Shown one piece after another: positions 38,053 through 45,940 of a stretch of DNA of 64,000 nucleotides; within the stretch, counting starts at the first letter, position 1, and each line of letters begins with the position of its first letter. Source of the stretch: Calothrix sp. C42_A2020_038 (lineage in GTDB: Bacteria > Cyanobacteriota > Cyanobacteriia > Cyanobacteriales > Nostocaceae); contig JACYLQ010000005.1 in assembly GCA_015272395.1 (NCBI GenBank), positions 186,001-250,000 of the forward strand. The letters are read 5' to 3'. A program made the position numbers and the translations under genes. The notes below the pieces were generated by a model, which saw nothing but the letters and a program-made list of their open reading frames with translations, had not been told where the DNA came from and searched no databases.

Positions 38053-39198
38053 TTATTTGACTTCTGTCCATCCAAGCGCGCGTTCGTATAAAATTTCATA
38101 AACTGAACTAATTTTGTTGCCCGTCAGGCGCCTAGACTGGTGAATAACTTCGATGGGGTATGCGATTGAGTCGTTTAGCTTTGCAGAAAAATCTACACCT
38201 AAAATACCAATAAAGTCAAACTGTGCTGCTACCTCTCTCAGTGCTTCCAAAAGGTCGCTGTCGTCAAGAGGACCAGCAAAACATAAGTAGTTACAATATG
38301 CGGAATATTCTTCCCACTTGGCAAAGTATTCAAAATCATTCATACAACTAATGATTTTGATACCAAACAAGTCTTTAGACTGTTTTAAATTCCACCGCAC
38401 TACACCTACTAAGTCCAAATGCAGAATTTTAGTTTTTCCTAGCATTTGTATTTCTTGATGAGTTGCCCAATGCTTAGGAGGATGTTCCGTATCTGTATAA
38501 TCACACATCCATGTGTAATCTTCTTTCAAAGCACGTTTAATGGTAGAAGCAATTTGACTATTTGTAAAGCCACTACTAATTCCTGGTATTGCTTCAGTTT
38601 CCACTTCGTTGTGAGTTCTTTCAATAAAAGTATCAAACGATGCTCCCTTCCATTGTCCTAAATACTCAACTTTTCCCTCTTGTCCTTTGTGTGGGCGCCC
38701 GCGATTTGAGCGTGCTTCTGTAATAGGTGGTCTATAATCTTTTTCTATACGCCGACATTCGGCAACAGTTGCATCACCTGAAAAAACACGCTTCTTCAAA
38801 GTTTCAAATACTGGTGTTGGCGCCTGACGTTGAAGTTTTTCCAGTTTTTCTAAAGCTTCGGGTGGTATTCTCGCTGCCTCATGAACTTGGTCTAAATCTT
38901 CATACCCTGTTAACTTGAGAAAATATTTAGCAGCTTTAATAAATCGCCACAATAATGAAGGTTCACGGTCGTTAGTAACTGCTAACTGCCGTACCCAAGC
39001 AGAAAAAGAGGAAAATCCCCCTTGCCTATAAAGCTTTTGCTGCTGTACATTTAATGTGAGCTTCGCCATTTCAGTCCAGTCTGCACGACTTTTTGTTAAT
39101 AATTGTGACAGACGGGTTTCGATATCTTTTAACTTAGTCTCTTCTGGTTGAGATTGATTATCACCATTTAGTGTTGACAACTTCTTTGCGGCTCTCAT
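38053..39198 (-). CDS. Two-domain protein with a degenerate PD-(D/E)XK-like C-terminal half
   Basis: 381 residues. The N-terminal part (about 20-125) has helices such as TKSRADWTEMAKLTLNVQQQ and GGFSSFSAWVRQLAVTNDRE with LLWRFIKAAKYFLKL, a layout like DNA-binding or plasmid-type regulators. A basic linker with RSNRGRP (AT-hook-like core) sits near residue 166. The C-terminal part reads KILHLDLVGVVRWNL, FGIKIISCMNDFEYFAKWEE, YSAYCNYLCFAGP. This resembles MmcB-type nucleases (DxW..., VECK-x5-DF-x4-KWxEY-x3-C). However, where the catalytic E-x-K is expected the sequence is K-x-I, so cleavage activity is doubtful. Family assignment is tentative. Confidence 0.5.
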   Translation of the reverse strand: MRAAKKLSTLNGDNQSQPEETKLKDIETRLSQLLTKSRADWTEMAKLTLNVQQQKLYRQGGFSSFSAWVRQLAVTNDREPSLLWRFIKAAKYFLKLTGYEDLDQVHEAARIPPEALEKLEKLQRQAPTPVFETLKKRVFSGDATVAECRRIEKDYRPPITEARSNRGRPHKGQEGKVEYLGQWKGASFDTFIERTHNEVETEAIPGISSGFTNSQIASTIKRALKEDYTWMCDYTDTEHPPKHWATHQEIQMLGKTKILHLDLVGVVRWNLKQSKDLFGIKIISCMNDFEYFAKWEEYSAYCNYLCFAGPLDDSDLLEALREVAAQFDFIGILGVDFSAKLNDSIAYPIEVIHQSRRLTGNKISSVYEILYERALGWTEVK

Positions 39199-39523
39199 TT
39201 TAGTACGGTTAGCTAAATTAATTCATGTTTGTTTTAAAATTTAAATAATATAAAATCAGGAAACCTCAACTCAAAATTTATAACAGTTATAAGACTTACG
39301 CAAGTGGCAAATCAAAACCATAGGTCTGAACAGGCGAAGAAATTACAGCAAATTGTATGTTGATGGGACACAGAGACTAGGAAAATCTCCTGAGTACCCA
39401 ACAAAAAAAAATTTGTTGGGATTGCGTACTCATTGGTATTCTTGAAATTTGGTATTTTTTGTCGTTTCTTGTTCTTTATCTGTGGCAAGGAATACAGAAA
39501 ATGATCAAATCATTGATGTCAAT
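39199..39523. other. Intergenic region, no gene seen
   Basis: 325 bases between two minus-strand genes. It contains one end of the GACTTACG repeat at 39293 and a poly-A stretch near 39405. Nothing else was recognised. Confidence 0.45.
39293..39310. repeat. Solo copy of a dispersed repeat end (GACTTACG family)
   Basis: GACTTACGCAAGTGGCAA matches the right terminus of the element at 52296-52397 (reading inward, GACTTACGTAAGTGGCAC), with two changes. The opposite end is not found nearby. Confidence 0.45.
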
Positions 39524-41665
39524 TTACCAAGGTTGCCAAGTTTGCTGTTTGATTGTAACTTTACCTTTAGTTACATTTGCATCCCAGTGGGTAGTATCTC
39601 CTTCTCGCCAAAACTTAATGTCAACACAAGATTTGCCAATTTCTAATTGACGCAATGTAATATTAGATAGCCAGTCTGGTAGATATGGGTCAACGAAAAG
39701 CTGGTTATTAGGCGCCGAAGCTTGTAAACCCAGCATTGCTTGGAGTAGATGGAAGACAGATGAGGCTGCCCATGCTTGTGGTACATTGGCTTGAATATAA
39801 GGAACAGGAAAAGCTCCAGGTTCTCGGTCAAGTCCAGCATAAACTTCCGGCAAACGGTAACTGGCAAAGAATTTACTAGCATCAAAAATTCCACTGGCAA
39901 CTTGTGCAACTTCTTTTACGTAACCATAGCGCTTAAATCCCATTGCAATGATACTGTTGTCGTGGGGCCAGATAGAGCCTAAATGATACGAGTGAGGATT
40001 ATAGGCAGGATTTTTCTTGCTTAATGTCCGAATACCCCAGCCACTCCACATATCCGGTTGAAGTAGTCTTTTGACTACACTAGTTGCGCGCTGGGGACTT
40101 ATAATTCCACTCCAGAGACAATAGCCAGGGTTTGATGCAATTGTACTAACCTTTTGTTTATGGGAGTCAAGGCAAAAGGCATAGAAATTACTATCTTCGC
40201 ACCAAAATATTTCTTCAAACTGTGATTGTAATTTTGCAGCTTTACTACGTAATTCACTAGCAAATTGACTATCACTTAACACATCAAAGACTTCAGACAT
40301 CCGCATCCAAGCATCAAAGACGTAGCCTTGTAATTCACATAAAGCTTTTGGCGCCTTTACTTGGCTACCATCTGGATAAACTACGGCATCTCCTGAATCT
40401 TTCCATGCTTGGTTCTCAATTCCATCTTGGGAACGTTTTTGATACTCTTGGAAACCATCTCCATCTAAGTCACCGTATTTATCAATCCACTCTAAACAAC
40501 GTAATATGATATCTCGATATTGCGTTAGTAAATTGTCATCCCCTGTCCATTTCCAAGTTTCATGGAGAGTGATGAGAAATAACGGTGCTGTATCAGCGGC
40601 GCCATAATAAGGTGTGTGAGGTATTTTTTTGAAATAAGATAGCTCTCCCATGCGAATTTCATGTAAAATTTTGCCTGGTTGAGCATCTCGCGAGTCATCA
40701 AACTCTGTAGCTTGTAGTTGTGCTAATTTTTCTAGTGTACCTTTTGCAAAACCGGGATGAATAATCATGTTTTGCAAGCTAACAGTTAAACTATCACGGC
40801 CGAATAATGTTACATACTTAGGTACACCAGCTGCAGGTATCCAAGTTTCTTCTTCAAATTCGTAATCGTAGAGACGTAATGCTCCTAAATCTTCTATAGA
40901 TTGGCTATAAAGTCGGTTTAAGTCTTCATCTGACGAAGTAATATTGGTTACTACTGCCCGCCATTTACTATGAGTATTATTTAATCCAATTTCTATTGCT
41001 TCTCGATAAGATACATCAGCTGGCTGACGAGTATTTTTATTATCAGATAATATATACTCACAATATGTGTTCCAAGTTTCTCCAGGCTCTAAGGTAATCT
41101 CAAAAATAATCCTGCCATTACCATAATGGGGTTGAACTGAGCAATTTTTCACACTATAGTTTAAGCAGCGGAAAAAATCTTTATTAGTATAAGTTGTACT
41201 TAGTCTATTTTGTTCTTTATCCCAGCGAGTTTCTATATATCCGCGACGAGTAAAGCTTTGACGCTCAACTTCAAAAATATCAGCAAAATCAGAACGTAAT
41301 AAAATTTCTAAGTTAAATTTAACTTTCTTTAGTCCGTAATTTGTAAGTTCTAATTCTTCGCGAATACCTTCACTGGCGACTCGACTAATAATTAATGATA
41401 AACTGCCTTTAGGAATAGAGCCATCTTCAATAGAAAGTACTGGGTTTGTAAGATAAACCCGCGCAGTGTAGTGTGTGGTAGTTGTAGAGGTCAGACGTGT
41501 CCAATCTAAACCGTTTATATAACAATTATAGTGACTTAAAAACCTCGTATCGTCTGAAAAAATACCTTGTTGACTATTTTGAGAAATATTACCACATAAA
41601 TCAGTTACCATGAAAGTTCGGCTGTGGTTAATTGTCAAAACTGCTGGGCCTACATTTACTCGCAT
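39524..41665 (-). CDS. Glycogen-debranching-type amylo-alpha-1,6-glucosidase
   Basis: A 713-residue protein. The N-terminal domain (MRVNVGPAVLTINHSRTFMV, then QQGIFSDDTRFLSHYNCYIN) is the bis-type glycogen-debranching N-terminal domain. A (alpha/alpha)6-barrel follows, with WIPAAGVPKYVTLFGRDSLT, GKILHEIRMGELSYFKKIPH, YYGAADTAPLFLITLHETWK, then WKDSGDAVVYPDGSQVKAP and WGIRTLSKKNPAYNPHSYHL with GSIWPHDNSIIAMGF. These match the amylo-alpha-1,6-glucosidase family (GDE_N_bis plus a GH15/GH133-like catalytic part). Substrate in cyanobacteria is not established; debranching of glycogen or hydrolysis of another alpha-glucoside is likely. The LLM oxidoreductase and lipoprotein genes upstream run in the same direction. 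Confidence 0.85.
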   Translation of the reverse strand: MRVNVGPAVLTINHSRTFMVTDLCGNISQNSQQGIFSDDTRFLSHYNCYINGLDWTRLTSTTTTHYTARVYLTNPVLSIEDGSIPKGSLSLIISRVASEGIREELELTNYGLKKVKFNLEILLRSDFADIFEVERQSFTRRGYIETRWDKEQNRLSTTYTNKDFFRCLNYSVKNCSVQPHYGNGRIIFEITLEPGETWNTYCEYILSDNKNTRQPADVSYREAIEIGLNNTHSKWRAVVTNITSSDEDLNRLYSQSIEDLGALRLYDYEFEEETWIPAAGVPKYVTLFGRDSLTVSLQNMIIHPGFAKGTLEKLAQLQATEFDDSRDAQPGKILHEIRMGELSYFKKIPHTPYYGAADTAPLFLITLHETWKWTGDDNLLTQYRDIILRCLEWIDKYGDLDGDGFQEYQKRSQDGIENQAWKDSGDAVVYPDGSQVKAPKALCELQGYVFDAWMRMSEVFDVLSDSQFASELRSKAAKLQSQFEEIFWCEDSNFYAFCLDSHKQKVSTIASNPGYCLWSGIISPQRATSVVKRLLQPDMWSGWGIRTLSKKNPAYNPHSYHLGSIWPHDNSIIAMGFKRYGYVKEVAQVASGIFDASKFFASYRLPEVYAGLDREPGAFPVPYIQANVPQAWAASSVFHLLQAMLGLQASAPNNQLFVDPYLPDWLSNITLRQLEIGKSCVDIKFWREGDTTHWDANVTKGKVTIKQQTWQPW

Positions 41666-41745
41666 ATTTTACTCCTGAATATTAGTTAGTAATAGAAGAT
41701 ACAGAGATTTTTAACTGAGTGAGATACAAATTGGATGTATAGAAG

Positions 41746-41774
41746 TAGAGACACAATTTAATTGCATCTCTACA
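41746..41774. repeat. 29-bp palindromic repeat, second copy
   Basis: GTAGAGACACAATTTAATTGCATCTCTAC, split here as arms 41746-41755 and 41765-41774, is a degenerate copy of the element at 17609-17637, with the same length and loop. It sits in the gap between the debranching-type gene and the small lipoprotein gene. Confidence 0.6.
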
Positions 41775-41876
41775 TGTTTTAGAATGATGTTAAGGGGTTA
41801 GATTTTTTCACATAGTGTGAAAAGATTGTAAATTAGTTGATCACAATTAAACAAGTTAAAACAGTGAAAATAGGTT

Positions 41877-42038
41877 TTAAGGGGTAGTTGGTGGAGGTGT
41901 TGTTCCTGCTGGTGGAACTGTTGTTGGTGGAGTTGCTTCTGGGGCAGGTGTAGCACCTGGTTCGTTACCAGTTTCACAGGCGCCAGTGAGCAAGCTGAGT
42001 CCAAGGACTGGGATTAAAAAAACTAATTTTCTGTTCAT
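41877..42038 (-). CDS. Tiny Pro/Thr-rich lipoprotein
   Basis: A 53-residue frame from ATG (complement of 42036-42038) to TAA (41877-41879). The N-terminus MNRKLVFLIPVLGLSLLTGA ends in the lipobox LTGAC. The mature part is almost only E, T, P, A and G (CETGNEPGATPAPEATPPTT, then VPPAGTTPPP). The signal sequence and lipobox make it a believable lipoprotein; the low-complexity tail resembles a cell-wall or periplasm-spanning linker. No homologue is recognised. It lies 45 bases downstream of the LLM oxidoreductase stop and is transcribed the same way. It is easily missed because of its length. Confidence 0.6.
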   Translation of the reverse strand: MNRKLVFLIPVLGLSLLTGACETGNEPGATPAPEATPPTTVPPAGTTPPPTTP

Positions 42039-42083
42039 AAGGTTACTACCAATCAATATTAGACTGAAACTACAAGGTAATAA

Positions 42084-43085
42084 TTACCTGGAGGTGATTA
42101 AAGAAGGAGTTTGAAGGTTTTTTCCCTGAACAAGCGTAGGAAGAACTTTTTCTCCAAACACTTCAATAAATCGCTGTTGCTGCTTATTGACATTATGTAA
42201 AGAAATATTCTCAAAACCGAGTTCGATGTACTGTTGCAACCAATTGATGTGTTGTTGTGTGTCACTAGAAATTTTGACAAACTCGTACATATCGTCCGGT
42301 TTAACAAACTGTGCAGCATAATCAAATTGCTGTGGACTCTGGAGATCAGTGAGCAATGGGCTTTTAAAGATATTTGTCCGCCATTGTTCGTGTGCTTCTT
42401 GAAGGGCTGTTTCCTCGTCTTTGGCATAGGAAAGCTGTACTTTTAAATACATAGCTTTACCTTCACCTCCACCTCTACGGAAAGCATTTACCACTTCTTT
42501 TAGCATTTCATAGGGATGAGAAACGGTAATCAAAGCATCAGCCCAGCTTCCTACCCACTCAGCTGTTTGAGGAGTAATTGCGGCACCAACAATTAGAGGT
42601 GGAATTTCTGGACGAGTATATAGTTTTGCCATTTCTACACGCACTAAACCATTATGGGTAACTGTTTCCCCTGCCCAAAGCGCGCGTATTATATCTACGC
42701 ATTCTTTCAGACGAGCGTTGCGTTTTTCTTTAGAAGGCCATGCTTCCCCTGTAATATTTTCATTTAGTGCTTGACCACTTCCTAAAGCTATCCAAAAACG
42801 TTGGGGAAACATTTCTGCTAAAGTTGCAGCAGCTTGAGCAATGATGGCAGGATGATATCTTTGACCGGGAGCGCATACAACACCAAAAGGTAAGGGTACA
42901 GCTTGCATTGCGGCGCCTAACCAAGACCAAGCATAACCACTTTCACCTTGCCTTTCACTCCAAGGGTAGAAATGGTCTGAGCTAGATATACCATTAAAGC
43001 CTGCCTGATAAGCCATTTGTGCATACTTTAAAAGTTCACTGGGCTTAAATTGTTCATGAGAGGCATGGTAACTAAACTTTGCCAT
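42084..43085 (-). CDS. LLM-class flavin-dependent oxidoreductase (TIGR03885-like)
   Basis: A 333-residue luciferase-like TIM-barrel enzyme. It starts MAKFSYHASHEQFKPSELLK and carries AGFNGISSSDHFYPWSERQG, PLPFGVVCAPGQRYHPAIIA, QRFWIALGSGQALNE and IPPLIVGAAITPQTAEWVGS. The wording fits the group described as non-F420 flavinoid or FMN-dependent LLM oxidoreductases. Reaction unknown. In this group of genes, a carbohydrate enzyme (39524) lies downstream on the same strand. The GCGCGC at 42680 is part of the genome-wide word bias, not a site. Confidence 0.85.
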   Translation of the reverse strand: MAKFSYHASHEQFKPSELLKYAQMAYQAGFNGISSSDHFYPWSERQGESGYAWSWLGAAMQAVPLPFGVVCAPGQRYHPAIIAQAAATLAEMFPQRFWIALGSGQALNENITGEAWPSKEKRNARLKECVDIIRALWAGETVTHNGLVRVEMAKLYTRPEIPPLIVGAAITPQTAEWVGSWADALITVSHPYEMLKEVVNAFRRGGGEGKAMYLKVQLSYAKDEETALQEAHEQWRTNIFKSPLLTDLQSPQQFDYAAQFVKPDDMYEFVKISSDTQQHINWLQQYIELGFENISLHNVNKQQQRFIEVFGEKVLPTLVQGKNLQTPSLITSR

Positions 43086-43409
43086 AATAGCTCCTCTAAT
43101 TGCACTCTTAAAAATCTATACCAAGTAAATCAAGAAAATAGAGAATTGCAAAAACCTTAAAGAAGACTCCGGATAATTTTTTTTTCTAAGCTCGAATGTT
43201 CTTAATTTTGTAAGAAGATTTTTGCTAGAAAAGTTCAAGCTACCAGCAGCTAAGAAGCAAAGATAAATGACAAAACTCTATGATTATTATTATTTCCAGG
43301 GTTACTTAGTATTAATAATCTCCTTTAACGTTTACTCATAGGATAAGTAGTATGCTGCATTCTAACCTCCTTCATAAGTAGTAGTGGTCGAGTCATCATA
43401 AGTGTTGTC
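43086..43409. other. Intergenic region, no gene seen
   Basis: 324 bases of AT-rich spacer upstream of the LLM oxidoreductase gene and downstream of the CAP-domain gene. A poly-T run occurs at 43170-43177. No RNA gene, repeat family or open frame was recognised. Confidence 0.45.
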
Positions 43410-43955
43410 TTATCGCCGTAAAAATAACTGGGTAATATAGTAAGTATTATTAACTTGCCAAACACCTACACCTGTCTCGGCAAAATAGGAACGCAAGATA
43501 TTCGCGCGATGTCCCGGACTTTCTAACCAACCCTTGACTGCAATATTTACAGGATCTTGTAGATTCCTTCCTCGAAACAGGTTTTCTCCAACAGCCCAGT
43601 AAATAATACCTGCGGCTTCAACTCTTGACGCAGGAGTACTACCATCTACCCCAGTGTGGCTAAAGAAATTTTTTTCTGCCATTTTTCTACTGTAGTTGCG
43701 AGCCACTTCTGCTAGTCTTTCGTTGTTTTTTAAAGGTTGAAGTTTTTGTTGTTGACGTACTTGATTAATGCTTGTACGGACAGCTACCTCAATTTTTGTG
43801 GTATTGGCAGATTGAGGAGAAGTTGGTTTTCGGGTTTGTTCGGATGGTATCTCGACTCTGGGCAAGGGTGGTAAGTAATCAATTGCCCTTTCGCACCCCA
43901 TCAGTAGAAATACAAGCGCTGTAATTGGAAACCAGATTTTTCTTGAAGTATTCAT
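43410..43955 (-). CDS. CAP-domain (SCP-like) lipoprotein
   Basis: A 181-residue protein whose N-terminus (WFPITALVFLLMGCERAID) carries a lipobox LLMGC, so it is lipid-anchored. A Pro-rich linker (LPPLPRVEIPSEQTRKPTSP) leads to a CAP domain from about residue 60: RQQQKLQPLKNNERLAEVAR, KNFFSHTGVDGSTPASRVEA, AVGENLFRGRNL and WLESPGHRANILRSYFAETG. The His of SHTG and of GHR and the Glu of GEN are in the usual places of the CAP cavity. Bacterial CAP proteins act outside the cell, but their activity is mostly unknown. It lies 53 bases downstream of the rhodopsin gene on the same strand, where Anabaena has the rhodopsin transducer gene. Confidence 0.87.
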   Translation of the reverse strand: MNTSRKIWFPITALVFLLMGCERAIDYLPPLPRVEIPSEQTRKPTSPQSANTTKIEVAVRTSINQVRQQQKLQPLKNNERLAEVARNYSRKMAEKNFFSHTGVDGSTPASRVEAAGIIYWAVGENLFRGRNLQDPVNIAVKGWLESPGHRANILRSYFAETGVGVWQVNNTYYITQLFLRR

Positions 43956-44008
43956 TATTTACTTGTCATAAGTCAAGAACCATTGGTTCCCATTATTACT
44001 GTACTTGT

Positions 44009-44815
44009 TTAATCTATTCCTCTTGATGTCGAGTTTAATCCTCTGCGAGATACTTGACTTGGTGAATTGATTGTGAAGTTACCAAGAAAATGTAAGGCAC
44101 TGCCAGCAAAGCGATCACCACTTGTTTGACGGGAAGAATGTTGAAGATTACGCAACCCATGTAAATCTAGGAAGCTAAATCCGACTTTGGAGAAGAATGG
44201 TAATAAACAGAATAGAAAAGTATCAAAAGTCTGATTTATCCACCCAAAGCCACTTGGACCGATAATCCATACAATCGGATAGCCAACCCAAAATACAGTA
44301 AAGTAAGTGACAAGCTTATCATATAGATTTGATAATTCTTGTCCTTGTTCTCTTGTTTTCGCCCGTAAAGGACTCCAAATACCCCAAAGAACAATAAAAA
44401 AGGCGAATACCCCACACATATACCACAGATATCTTACCCACGGACGCACTGATAAATCCGCAATCAAACCTGTTGCAATTACAACAACCTGTGTACTCAT
44501 TAAAAATCCAATGAGTGTCCAATCTTTTTTGATAAATTGCATTGCAGTCCAAGATAAAGCCAGCAGTAGTAAAGGGGTAGTGACAATCCAATCTACGTAT
44601 CGAGCATAGTGTGCTGTTTGACCTGCTGCTATAACTTTGCCCTGGTCTATTGCCATTGCCATGTAAGCAAGTCCTGACCAAATGGGAATGAACATTGCAA
44701 CTAAATATTCATATTGCGGAACACCGCGCGGGTTACGACTCAGAGTCCAAAAATGTAATGCTCCAACTGTCATACCTCCGACATAAACCCAATGGAAGAT
44801 TGCTTGCCAGTCCAT
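44009..44815 (-). CDS. Sensory rhodopsin, orthologue of Anabaena sensory rhodopsin (ASR)
   Basis: A 268-residue seven-helix retinal protein that aligns without gaps to ASR over at least the first 217 residues. Lys210 (FFSKVGF) is the retinal-linked Lys. Asp75 and Thr79 lie in ARYVDWIVTTPLLLLAL. Pro206 (LLPFFSK) and Asp217 (FSFLDLHG) keep the ASR hallmarks, including the cytoplasmic Asp217 proton acceptor. Two positions differ from ASR as I recall it: residue 86 is Ala where ASR has Ser, and residue 123 is Val where ASR has Glu. ASR photocycles between all-trans and 13-cis retinal and signals through a soluble transducer. No transducer gene is seen in the window; the downstream gene encodes a CAP lipoprotein. 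Confidence 0.93.
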   Translation of the reverse strand: MDWQAIFHWVYVGGMTVGALHFWTLSRNPRGVPQYEYLVAMFIPIWSGLAYMAMAIDQGKVIAAGQTAHYARYVDWIVTTPLLLLALSWTAMQFIKKDWTLIGFLMSTQVVVIATGLIADLSVRPWVRYLWYMCGVFAFFIVLWGIWSPLRAKTREQGQELSNLYDKLVTYFTVFWVGYPIVWIIGPSGFGWINQTFDTFLFCLLPFFSKVGFSFLDLHGLRNLQHSSRQTSGDRFAGSALHFLGNFTINSPSQVSRRGLNSTSRGID

Positions 44816-45362
44816 TATTTCACCTCAAGTTTTTCAATGAGTTATTGATTAAAAAGAAAAGTTATAATTTCTGATGGATTATCTATTGTTTCTACGTTCT
44901 TATAGCAAACATAATTACTACAGAGATGCCGACAATACATAAGTAATAATTAAAAAAATTGACGATAGTAATGTATGTATAAAAGTAGTTTAAAAAACAA
45001 ATGTGATTAAAAAGTGATAACAATAGAAAATATTTCATCAAATATTTCATCAAATATTTCATCAAATATTTCATCAAATATTTCAAAATTTAATTTCAAA
45101 AAAATTTTCAAATAGTTCAGTAGTTCTATTTTTCTTACTTATGATCAGTTTTCTATCTTCTTCAGAAAGTTACGAACCTTGGTAGTATTGCTTTTGGAGT
45201 ATATTCATTTTATCTATAAGCAACACTATTGATAGATATATCAGTAATTAATTTTTGTTAAATCTTTAATTATGAATCAAAATTAATGTATGTTTGCAAA
45301 TATTTTGGGTGTAATTTTATTACTAAATATTTGTAAAATCATAACAGATGAGGTGAACTAGC
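44816..45362. other. Intergenic region upstream of the rhodopsin gene
   Basis: A 547-base, very AT-rich region between divergent genes. It contains the tandem repeat at 45028-45084. A repetitive Met-Lys-Tyr-Leu frame on the minus strand comes only from that repeat and is not proposed as a gene. Nothing else was recognised. Confidence 0.45.
45028..45084. repeat. Tandem 12-bp repeat (AAATATTTCATC), four full copies plus a partial
   Basis: AAATATTTCATC is repeated perfectly at 45028, 45040, 45052 and 45064, with a ninefold-base partial copy at 45076-45084. It lies about 210-270 bases upstream of the rhodopsin start, in the shared region between divergent genes. Twelve bases is near one helical turn. 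Confidence 0.9.
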
Positions 45363-45752
45363 ATGTACACTCCTGATTTAAATACTCAAAATCTGACATC
45401 ATTAGAGTTTTCGCGCTCAAGCGCACAACAAGAGGTAAGAATACAAGAAAACGTACAAAATCAAGTAGGAATCCCTCAAACTTTAATCATTCAAGGAGGA
45501 GGAATTATTGCTTTCATCGTGTTTTGGACTAGTTTTTTGATGTTGTTGTCTAAAATTACGAAAGGCACATTCGATAATAATTTATCTTTTCCAGTCAATT
45601 CATTACAAACACATCGTTGTACTAAATGTCAATATTTTTCAAGAAATCATTTGCTAAATTGTGCGGTGCAACCTGCTGTTGTGATGACAGAAGAAGCGAA
45701 ATATTGTTCAGATTTTTATCCCAGTAAAATCAATTCTCGGTTGCGGAGATGA
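45363..45752 (+). CDS. Membrane protein with a four-cysteine ribbon
   Basis: A 129-residue protein. The N-terminus of about 42 residues is polar. One membrane segment is at about 43-63 (IIQGGGIIAFIVFWTSFLML). The C-terminal domain contains HRCTKCQYFSRNHLLNCAVQ and EEAKYCSDFYPSK, that is C-x2-C-x9-C and a fourth Cys about 15 residues later, suitable for Zn or Fe-S. Similar short cysteine-ribbon proteins (C-x2-C-x-YF...C-x-DF) occur in cyanobacteria. Function unknown. GATGAGGTG lies just before the start. Confidence 0.65.
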   Translation: MYTPDLNTQNLTSLEFSRSSAQQEVRIQENVQNQVGIPQTLIIQGGGIIAFIVFWTSFLMLLSKITKGTFDNNLSFPVNSLQTHRCTKCQYFSRNHLLNCAVQPAVVMTEEAKYCSDFYPSKINSRLRR

Positions 45753-45757
45753 CATAG

Positions 45758-45816
45758 GGTGCATGACGCTATCAAATTCTTGACTTCGTTCTGGAATTGT
45801 AATGGCGTTACGCACC
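45758..45816. repeat. Inverted repeat of the GGTGCGTGAC family
   Basis: GGTGCATGACGC (45758-45769) and GCGTTACGCACC (45805-45816) form imperfect arms (10 of 12). It lies 6 bases after the preceding stop codon, so it may also act as a terminator. Relatives are at 20782-20819 and 53335-53397. Confidence 0.5.
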
Positions 45817-45940
45817 TTCAAAATATTACTGGTGTCACTATGGATTTTATTGTTGCGTTGATGGTTGTTTCATGGCGCCAAGTACTGGACGTTTTTATAA
45901 TTAACTGTAAACAATATTTTATACTCTAATTAATAGACAG

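Noticed and set aside
45028-45084. CRISPR-like array
   Set aside because: Units are 12 bp, directly abutting with no spacers, so it is a simple tandem repeat.
44892-45086. Minus-strand frame encoding repeated Met-Lys-Tyr-Leu units
   Set aside because: It comes wholly from the 12-bp tandem repeat, with AT-rich low-complexity sequence after it; no Shine-Dalgarno or family resemblance.
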